In this document: in pieces, positions 1 to 4,383 of the stretch | Layout: each line of letters starts with the position of its first letter | How positions within the stretch are numbered: the first letter of the stretch is position 1 | NCBI GenBank assembly: GCA_021151665.1 | Contig: JAGKWW010000071.1 | Location: 1-11,424 of the forward strand | Length of the DNA: 11,424 bases | Direction: 5' to 3' | Origin: Flavobacteriaceae bacterium | GTDB lineage: Bacteria > Bacteroidota > Bacteroidia > Flavobacteriales > Flavobacteriaceae | Notes under the pieces: generated by a model | The model's database searches: none | Told to the model about the DNA's origin: nothing | Seen by the model: the letters and a program-made list of their open reading frames with translations, nothing else | Position numbers and translations under genes: made by a program

Positions 1-105
1 GTAGTGTTCCATGTGGCTTCGCCGAACCACTGCGTTAGGTTTCGACTGAAGGGCAGCGCAGCGGAGACATCTCTTTGTTATTCTGAATGATGAATTTTGA
101 TTTAT

Positions 106-131
106 GTTCTTTTGTCTTGAAACAAAAGAAC
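106..131. repeat. Perfect 10-bp inverted repeat (hairpin)
   Basis: GTTCTTTTGT (106-115) and ACAAAAGAAC (122-131) are perfectly complementary around the 6-nt loop CTTGAA. No uninterrupted T-run follows directly, so it is not a classical terminator. The flanking sequence (CCAAAAATTCAAGGC) resembles a dispersed element I associate with Flavobacterium intergenic regions; that link is from memory. Confidence 0.6.
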
Positions 132-294
132 CAAAAATTCAAGGCAGCAGCTTCTTAGGCTACAAATCGTTCGCTACGGCTAAAAGATTTAAACTCGCTA
201 TCGCTCAGACACTAAATCTTTTTACGCCTTCGCTCCCGATTTGCTTAACGCCACAAAGCCGAAGGCCTTTGCTGCACTTCAGATGGATGCCCGG

Positions 295-378
295 CAGGCT
301 CAGCATGACAACCCCAAGTCCGCCTCTCGACTGCGCTCGAGGTGACAACCCTTGCTTCGACAAGCTCAGCATGACAAC
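295..378 (+). repeat. Composite GTTGTC hairpin array, copy 1 (three units)
   Basis: Three units end in TGACAAC at 312, 349 and 378, giving pitches of 37 and 29 bp. The outer two are type A (core AAGCTCAGCATGACAAC, or the GGCTCAGC variant). The middle one is type B, carrying the stem CTCGA/TCGAG around CTGCGC. The order and spacing mirror the array at 2848-2960, which lies in the opposite orientation. This orientation reads as the reverse complement of GTTGTC-starting units. Confidence 0.75.
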
Positions 379-404
379 CTGAAACCTGAAACAAAATCCC
401 CAAA

Positions 405-490
405 GCTTTCCCTTAGCCCTGATGGCAACGGCATCCTCCCGAAGTGCAACGCAGGGAGATACAGCGGACAGCAGGAAATGCCTTTAAAGA
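405..490 (+). repeat. Dispersed structured element, copy 1 (possible Flavo-1-like RNA)
   Basis: Begins CTTAGCCCTGA and continues through a GGCATCCT block to AGATACAGCGGACAGCAGG. GGCAT (430-434) can pair with ATGCC (478-482), and inside it CTCCC (436-440) can pair with GGGAG (454-458). A second, diverged copy lies on the minus strand at about 2700-2812. The layout is reminiscent of the Flavo-1 RNA motif of flavobacteria, but that is recall, not a covariance-model hit. Confidence 0.5.
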
Positions 491-523
491 ATGTGCAAGC
501 GATGGGCTAAAAAATATATCTAA

Positions 524-642
524 GATTTCAGATTTTAGATTTTAGAATTGAGTAGTTAGACCTCAGACATCGAACATCCGACATCGGACCTCGGACTTCC
601 GACCTCGGACCTCAGACTTCCGACCTCGGACTTCTGACAAAA
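524..642. repeat. Heptad tract (17 units in unbroken 7-bp register)
   Basis: Every 7 bp a unit of form GA-N5 recurs without any indel: first GATTTTA-type units (524-544), then degenerate units (545-558), then GACCTCG/GACTTCC/GACATCG-type units (559-635). The word changes but the register does not. The tract ends 6 bp before the stop codon of the maleate isomerase-like gene (649-651, read on the minus strand). Confidence 0.85.
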
Positions 643-648
643 TAAATC

Positions 649-1398
649 TCAGTACTTTCCGCTCAGCAGTGCGCCACCCATTGGCACTCTGGTATCCAGG
701 CCAAGCTTTTTCAGCATTTCGTAAGTGGTGCACACCGCAGCAGAAGTTACCGGTATGCCTGTCTCTTTCTCTATAGCATCTATAGCTTCCAGCGATGGCA
801 TCTGCACGCACGCCGAAGCGACCAGCACATCTACACCCTCAAGGTTCAGGCGCTTGTAAATATCGAGCAGGTTCATCGGGTCCTGCGCGGCCACCTCCAG
901 GTTGTCCGGAATCTCAAGCGCAATAGAATCCACCACCTCAAATCCCTGGTGCTCTATATAGTCTACCACCAGTTGCGTAAGCGGCTTCATATACGGAGTG
1001 ATCACTGCCACTTTTTTGGCTCCCAAAACTTTCAGTCCGTTGATGAGCGCTCCGGCACTGGTAACTACCGGGGCGGGCGCATCATTCTTTATGGTTTCTT
1101 CATGCAGGTTGGTTTCGCTTACGCAATGGTAACCGCGGCCCATGCTCATAATCGCGACAAGGCAGGCATACCCCATTACATCTACACGGGCATCGCTGAG
1201 TTCCTGCGCGCATTTCAGGCTTTGGGCATCCATGGCTTCGAGTTCTTCCTTGGTTACCTTTTTCATGCGCATACGGCTGGAATGGAAGGTAAAGCGCTCC
1301 GGCGCCACACTTTCGCGCGCGCGGAACAACGCCGGGATTTCCGTTTCCATTGTAATATTTGAGCTGGGCACGATCTGCCCGATACGGTATTTTTTCAT
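649..1398 (-). CDS. Maleate cis-trans isomerase-like protein (Asp/Glu racemase superfamily)
   Basis: A 249-residue protein of the Asp/Glu racemase fold, closest by motif to maleate isomerases, which convert maleate to fumarate without a cofactor. The two catalytic-type cysteines are visible: Cys79 in GYACLVAIMSMG and Cys197 in ASACVQMPSL. Their 118-residue spacing equals that of Cys76/Cys194 as I recall them for the Nocardia farcinica enzyme. The N-terminal PSSNITMETE fits the substrate-binding loop (the N-T-x-x-E region). Length is normal for the family and no signal peptide is present, so it should be cytosolic. It is the third minus-strand gene after a gentisate dioxygenase-like and an FAH-family gene, which supports maleate as substrate. 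The start MKKYRIGQIVPSSN begins directly at the family's first beta strand. An arylmalonate decarboxylase-like role is the main alternative. Confidence 0.85.
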   Translation of the reverse strand: MKKYRIGQIVPSSNITMETEIPALFRARESVAPERFTFHSSRMRMKKVTKEELEAMDAQSLKCAQELSDARVDVMGYACLVAIMSMGRGYHCVSETNLHEETIKNDAPAPVVTSAGALINGLKVLGAKKVAVITPYMKPLTQLVVDYIEHQGFEVVDSIALEIPDNLEVAAQDPMNLLDIYKRLNLEGVDVLVASACVQMPSLEAIDAIEKETGIPVTSAAVCTTYEMLKKLGLDTRVPMGGALLSGKY

Positions 1399-1425
1399 GT
1401 CTGTGTATAAGTAAATTCGTCAAAA

Positions 1426-1453
1426 CCTCCTCCTCTCCACGAAGAGAAGGGCG
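1426..1453. repeat. Short C/T-rich hairpin repeat between the FAH and isomerase genes
   Basis: A CCTCTC-type arm followed by a GAGAAGG arm around CACGAA. It resembles the hairpins at 7371-7387 (CCTCTC/GAGAGG) and 9793-9812 (CCCTCCC/GGGAGGG), so it may be one more dispersed element type. No T-run follows on either strand. Confidence 0.4.
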
Positions 1454-1467
1454 GTTTGTTTTCCAAT

Positions 1468-1502
1468 GTCTATTATCCTACGTCTATTATCTAATTATCT
1501 GT
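1468..1502. repeat. Heptad tract over the FAH stop codon
   Basis: GTCTATTATC occurs at 1468-1477 and again at 1482-1491, exactly 14 bp apart, with ATCCTAC and ATCTAAT filling the register. The stop codon of the FAH-family gene (1491-1493, minus strand) lies inside it. Confidence 0.6.
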
Positions 1503-2417
1503 TCTTTCCTCGCTGTCCACTACATAGTTCTTCAGCGTACCGATGTGCTCTACGGTGGCTTCTACCACATCGCCCGGCCACATCCATTCCTGCGGGCTGC
1601 GGCCCGCACCAACACCCGCCGGGGTTCCGGTTGCAATGATATCGCCTGCCTCCAGGGTGAATACGGTGCTGAGGTCGTGTATCAGTTCCGCGATATTGAA
1701 CAGCATATATTTGGTGTTGGAGTTCTGCTTCTCCACGCCGTTCACTTTCAGCGAAAGGTTCAGGTTCTGCGGGTCGGCAATCGCGTCGCGGGTTACCAGC
1801 ACCGGGCCCATAGGCGCAAAGGTGTCCTGCCCTTTGCTCACAATCCACTGGCCTGCACGGCGGCAATCGCGCGCCGAGATGTCATTAATGATCGTGTAGC
1901 CGTACACGTAGTCCATCGCGTTTTCTTTGGGAACGTTCTTGCCACGCTTACCGATGATCACCGCAAGTTCTACCTCCCAGTCCAGCTGCTGCGTGATCTT
2001 CTGGTTATGGATGATATTCTCCTCGGTACCGATCACAGCACTTGGCGGCTTCGAAAAGATCACCGGCTGCTGCGGAAGCTCTTTCGATGTATCGAGTGTC
2101 CGCGCACTTTCTGCCACGTGCTCGGTATAGTTCAGCCCAATGCCAAAGATATTCTTTCGCGGACGCGGTATTGGCGCCATCAGGGTTACGTTGCCAAGTG
2201 GAAGCGAGCAGTCCAGCAATTCCTCTTTGGTAGCGGTATTCAGGAGCTGCACCGCGTGGTTGATACCGTCGATGCCCAGGTCGATAAAGTCGAGCATGTT
2301 ATGGGGCAGCGGACTGTTCTTTATTTCACCCAGCTTATGGGCATCTATGACCATGTGTTCGTCTACAAAGCCCAGCCTTCCGGGAGTATGATTGATGCGA
2401 TAGGTTACAAGTTTCAT
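1491..2417 (-). CDS. FAH-family hydrolase, probable maleylpyruvate or fumarylpyruvate hydrolase
   Basis: A 308-residue cytosolic enzyme with a short N-terminal domain (about 1-85) and a C-terminal fumarylacetoacetate-hydrolase domain (about 88-300). Metal ligands match the family: Glu148 and Glu150 in LDWEVELAVIIGK and Asp179 in IINDISARD. The catalytic loop GLNYTEH (94-100), Lys196 in SKGQDTFAPMGP and the TGTPAGVG loop (263-270) are intact. Such enzymes split C-C bonds of acylpyruvates. Between a gentisate dioxygenase-like gene and a maleate isomerase-like gene, the simplest substrate is maleylpyruvate, giving maleate and pyruvate; fumarylpyruvate, or a 5-carboxymethyl-2-hydroxymuconate-type isomerase role, cannot be excluded. 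The isomerase gene follows 92 bp downstream. The leader lacks a Shine-Dalgarno, as is common in Bacteroidota; the start MKLVTYRI opens the first strand of the fold. Confidence 0.9.
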   Translation of the reverse strand: MKLVTYRINHTPGRLGFVDEHMVIDAHKLGEIKNSPLPHNMLDFIDLGIDGINHAVQLLNTATKEELLDCSLPLGNVTLMAPIPRPRKNIFGIGLNYTEHVAESARTLDTSKELPQQPVIFSKPPSAVIGTEENIIHNQKITQQLDWEVELAVIIGKRGKNVPKENAMDYVYGYTIINDISARDCRRAGQWIVSKGQDTFAPMGPVLVTRDAIADPQNLNLSLKVNGVEKQNSNTKYMLFNIAELIHDLSTVFTLEAGDIIATGTPAGVGAGRSPQEWMWPGDVVEATVEHIGTLKNYVVDSEERTDN

Positions 2418-2418
2418 T

Positions 2419-2509
2419 AGGGTTTATGTGTTGGGTAAGTTTATATGTTGATTGTTTATCTGTTTATATGATCCCGGGTTTCGGGTTTTCAGGTTTCGTG
2501 TTGTCACCT
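2419..2509. repeat. T-rich heptad tract upstream of the FAH start
   Basis: Units of 7 bp rich in GTTT/GGGTTT follow the start codon of the FAH-family gene (read outward) and are clearest at 2475-2495 (CGGGTTT, CGGGTTT, TCAGGTT). They run into the first GTTGTC array unit at 2500. This tract occupies the presumed 5' leader of the FAH gene. The left half is degenerate and less certain. Confidence 0.5.
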
Positions 2510-2618
2510 CAAGCGCAGTCGAGAGGCGGATTAGCGTTGTCCTGCTGAGCCTGTCGAAGCGCGGGTTGTCATGTTGAGCTTGTCGAAGCGCGTGTTGTCA
2601 TGCTGAGCTTGTCGAAGC
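2500..2618 (-). repeat. Composite GTTGTC hairpin array, copy 2 (four units)
   Basis: Units start with GTTGTC at 2500 (type B, CGCAGTCGAGAGG), 2536, 2565 and 2594 (type A, ending GAGCTTGTCGAAGC or close). Pitches are 36, 29 and 29 bp. Type A units can fold GCTT/AAGC around GTCG. The type B unit here has CTCAA/TCGAG, one mismatch from the perfect stem of the other B copies. Confidence 0.8.
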
Positions 2619-2620
2619 AT

Positions 2621-2657
2621 CTCCGCGCATCTCTGTTCCTTCTCCGCGCATCTCTGT
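2621..2657. repeat. 16-bp direct repeat at 21-bp spacing
   Basis: CTCCGCGCATCTCTGT occurs at 2621-2636 and again, identical, at 2642-2657. The 21-bp offset is three 7-bp units, consistent with the heptad structure of surrounding tracts. The sequence directly abuts the last GTTGTC array unit. Confidence 0.75.
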
Positions 2658-2699
2658 GGAACAACTAATTCAAAATTTAAAATTCATCATTTAAAATAA

Positions 2700-2812
2700 T
2701 TATTGGTAGCAGCCATCGCAGGCGCATTTTCCGCAGCCTTGTCCTGCCCTTGCCTTTATCTGCGGCTCGTTCCTCGCCACAGGATACCGGCGCGGTCAGG
2801 GCTAAGGGGAGA
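2700..2812 (-). repeat. Dispersed structured element, copy 2 (possible Flavo-1-like RNA)
   Basis: Read on the minus strand it begins CCCCTTAGCCCTGA, passes through GGTATCCT and ends in CAGATAAAGGCAAGGGCAGG, paralleling the copy at 405-490. Its inner hairpin is CTGTGGC/GCCGCAG (plus-strand arms 2760-2766 and 2776-2782; one G-T pair) around GAGGAACGA. Copy 1 has CTCCC/GGGAG in the same place, so the stem sequence differs while pairing is kept. Confidence 0.5.
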
Positions 2813-2850
2813 GTTCAGGGTTTCGGGTTTCGGGTTCCAGGTTTCAGGTT
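2811..2850. repeat. Heptad tract (TCGGGTT/TCAGGTT family)
   Basis: Units TCGGGTT, TCGGGTT, CCAGGTT and TCAGGTT follow in exact 7-bp register (2823-2850), preceded by CAGGGTT. The reverse complement of the same word (TGAAACC) occurs at 380-393, beside the first GTTGTC array. The tract joins directly onto the array at 2848. Confidence 0.75.
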
Positions 2851-2960
2851 GTCATGCTGAGCTTGTCGAAGCAAGGGTTGTCACCTCGAGCGCAGTCGAG
2901 AGGCTCGTTCAGCGTTGTCATCCTGAGCCTGTCAAAGCGCAGGTTGTCATGCTGAGCTTG
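2848..2960 (-). repeat. Composite GTTGTC hairpin array, copy 3 (four units, last truncated)
   Basis: Units start with GTTGTC at 2848 (type A), 2877 (type B, with a perfect CTCGA/TCGAG stem around GCGCAG), 2914 (type A) and 2943 (type A, broken off after GAGCTTG). Pitches are 29, 37 and 29 bp. The A-29-B-37-A order matches the array at 295-378 in opposite orientation. Confidence 0.8.
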
Positions 2961-2963
2961 AAG

Positions 2964-3019
2964 AGCCTGATTGCTGATCACTGCCTACTAAACCCTAAAC
3001 TCTAAACTCATCACCCTAA
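2964..3019. repeat. Heptad tract over the gentisate dioxygenase-like stop codon
   Basis: Eight units hold a 7-bp register; the clearest are ACCCTAA (2992-2998), ACTCTAA (2999-3005) and ACCCTAA (3013-3019). The stop codon of the minus-strand dioxygenase-like gene (3016-3018) is part of the last unit. Confidence 0.7.
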
Positions 3020-4119
3020 ACCACGTGTTGCCTTCCCTCCGGGTGCGCCATCTCCTGGTACAGCCCAAGCGACTCTATAACCGGTAGGTCGTGAAACGAA
3101 AACAGGCAGGCATCTTCGGTATCCGAAAGGTTTACGTGTTCATGGTACGCCCACGACGGTACGCAGAAAATATCGCGCTCTTTCCAGTCGAACCGCTTGC
3201 CTGCAATAACCGAATATCCCCTACCCTTTGCACATTGATACACAAACGAACCCGTATGGCGGTGTGCAAGGGTATGCTCGCCCGCCCGAAGCAACTGCAT
3301 CGAGGCGCCCATGGTCTGCATCACGTGACCTCCCGTCAGCGGATTGGTATAGTGCATCAGGATGCCATCGTACGGCGAACCTTCCTGCACCTGTGCCGCT
3401 TCCAGCAATGCAGGGTACACCTTGCTCCAGGAGTATTTGAATAGCGGTGAGTACGGCTTGTCCCAGGCGTTATCGGCAGGGATGAGTCCGGCAGTGGTAT
3501 AGCTCATCGGCGAATAATTCACGGGCTTTACCAACGGCTGTTTACCGTCATACACCGCATAGTCGTTTGCCTCCAGCGCATTTACAAGCGGAATATCAAG
3601 CCCGTCCTGCCAGATGCAGGTTTGCCCGTCAGCTTCCACGCCATGCTCGTGCCATGTGCTGTTGGGCGTTATCACAAAGTCATTGACCTCCAGCATTATC
3701 TTATTGCCATCTACCACGGTATAGCCCTTTTGGCCCTCCATAATAAAGCGGAGTGCCGAGGCGCGGTGCCGGTGTGCCGAGGTGCTTTCGCCGGGGCGGG
3801 TTACCTGTATGCCCGTGTAGAGCCAGCCTACGGCAGCACTCACATCGCGGCGTTTGTCGTTTACCAGGTACACCACGCGGCGGCCGGCCTGCTCGGGCGT
3901 TACCAGTTCGCTGCTTTTCAGCACCAGTTCGCGCAGGTCGTCATAGCGCCAAAGCATGGGCACCGATGAAGTGCGTGGCTCCCAAGGCTCTATATCGTTG
4001 GCTACCGTCCAGAGGGCGCCGGCGCCAAGGCCTTCGAGCTCTTTATAGTAGGCTTCGAGTTCGGGGGTGTCCTGTACGCGGGCGCGGCCCAGTACGCTGT
4101 CGTCAAATTTTGTTTCCAT
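3016..4119 (-). CDS. Gentisate 1,2-dioxygenase-like bicupin
   Basis: A 367-residue cytosolic bicupin, the usual length for gentisate 1,2-dioxygenases, which cleave the ring of gentisate to maleylpyruvate using Fe(II) and O2. The N-terminal cupin shows RPGESTSAHRHRASALRF with His116 and His118, and TWHEHG with His157 and His159. The C-terminal cupin repeats the pattern (AGEHTLAHRH, His286/His288; AYHEH, His326/His328), so both domains keep metal-type histidines. In the family the N-terminal cupin carries the catalytic iron. Downstream on the same strand lie an FAH-family hydrolase and a maleate isomerase-like gene, fitting a gentisate route. Related bicupins act on salicylate or 1-hydroxy-2-naphthoate, and the exact substrate cannot be told from sequence. 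The start METKFDDSVLG is the only reasonable one; the stop lies in a repeat tract. The 598-bp repeat-filled gap to the next gene argues against a tight operon. Confidence 0.9.
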   Translation of the reverse strand: METKFDDSVLGRARVQDTPELEAYYKELEGLGAGALWTVANDIEPWEPRTSSVPMLWRYDDLRELVLKSSELVTPEQAGRRVVYLVNDKRRDVSAAVGWLYTGIQVTRPGESTSAHRHRASALRFIMEGQKGYTVVDGNKIMLEVNDFVITPNSTWHEHGVEADGQTCIWQDGLDIPLVNALEANDYAVYDGKQPLVKPVNYSPMSYTTAGLIPADNAWDKPYSPLFKYSWSKVYPALLEAAQVQEGSPYDGILMHYTNPLTGGHVMQTMGASMQLLRAGEHTLAHRHTGSFVYQCAKGRGYSVIAGKRFDWKERDIFCVPSWAYHEHVNLSDTEDACLFSFHDLPVIESLGLYQEMAHPEGRQHVV

Positions 4120-4192
4120 AGAAAAGGTATGGTTTTAGGGCAGGCGCCTTTGCATTATCATCAGTATTTGCTGCCGATTTTTTTGTGCTTTT

Positions 4193-4200
4193 CAAAAATA
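4193..4200 (-). promoter_or_regulatory. Possible -7 box for the dioxygenase-like gene
   Basis: On the minus strand TATTTTTG fits the Bacteroidota -7 consensus TAnnTTTG, 73 bp upstream of the start codon. No convincing TTTG element is seen at the proper distance upstream, so this is weak. Confidence 0.25.
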
Positions 4201-4225
4201 GGGAAAATAGGTTACTATTTTAAGT

Positions 4226-4290
4226 GATGAATTTTAAATTTTCGATTTGATGGGATTGGAACACGGATAACGCAGACCGGGCGGATAACC
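4226..4290. repeat. Degenerate heptad-like stretch in the divergent spacer
   Basis: GATGAAT, TTTAAAT and TTTCGAT, then GGATTGGAACACGGATAAC-like words, lie in an approximate 7-bp register between the divergent dioxygenase-like and surface-protein genes. The start (GATGAATTTTAAATTTT) recurs reverse-complemented around 2672-2692 and in variant form around 88-105. Confidence 0.4.
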
Positions 4291-4334
4291 GGAGTAGCCT
4301 TGATTCCATAATTGTTAAACCCTAAAGTTTCTGC

Positions 4335-4364
4335 TTTTGCGGATTAGTTAAATGTGTATATTCG
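4335..4364 (+). promoter_or_regulatory. Candidate Bacteroidota promoter for the secreted surface protein
   Basis: TTTTG (4335-4339), a 17-bp spacer and TATATTCG (4357-4364) fit the -33 TTTG / -7 TAnnTTTG pattern with one mismatch in the -7 box. A short A-rich leader then leads to the ATG at 4384. Its position supports the ATG at 4384 over an in-frame ATG at 4354, which would lie within the promoter. Confidence 0.5.
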
Positions 4365-4383
4365 GACTAAAAAAAACCAAACT

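Larger units (their letters stand above)
1..648. other. Gene-free repeat block downstream of the maleate isomerase-like gene
   Basis: No credible gene is seen in this stretch; its one open frame is made of repeat sequence. It holds, in order, a strong hairpin (106-131), a composite GTTGTC hairpin array (295-378), a structured dispersed element (about 405-490) and a long heptad tract (524-642), each listed separately. I recognise nothing functional in 1-105 or 132-294, which look like further degenerate Flavobacterium-type intergenic repeat DNA. Confidence 0.7.

Noticed and set aside
104..382. 92-codon open frame on the plus strand
   Set aside because: It is composed of the 106-131 hairpin and the GTTGTC array; its residues show no protein-like pattern.
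563..811. 82-codon minus-strand frame with a SEVRGRK repeat
   Set aside because: Overlaps the isomerase in another frame and its repeat is only the translated 7-bp tract; the start lies inside the real gene.
1359..2420. 353-codon plus-strand open frame opposite the FAH-family gene
   Set aside because: Antisense shadow of a clearly conserved enzyme; composition (many C, H and R) is typical of reverse-strand reading, and no family motif is seen.
2500..2960. CRISPR-like array
   Set aside because: Units are regularly spaced, but there are no unique spacers of constant length, the 'spacers' are 4-11 bp remnants, and no cas genes are present.
2703..3005. 100-codon plus-strand open frame in the repeat block
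   Set aside because: Made wholly of dispersed repeats (structured element, heptads, GTTGTC array).
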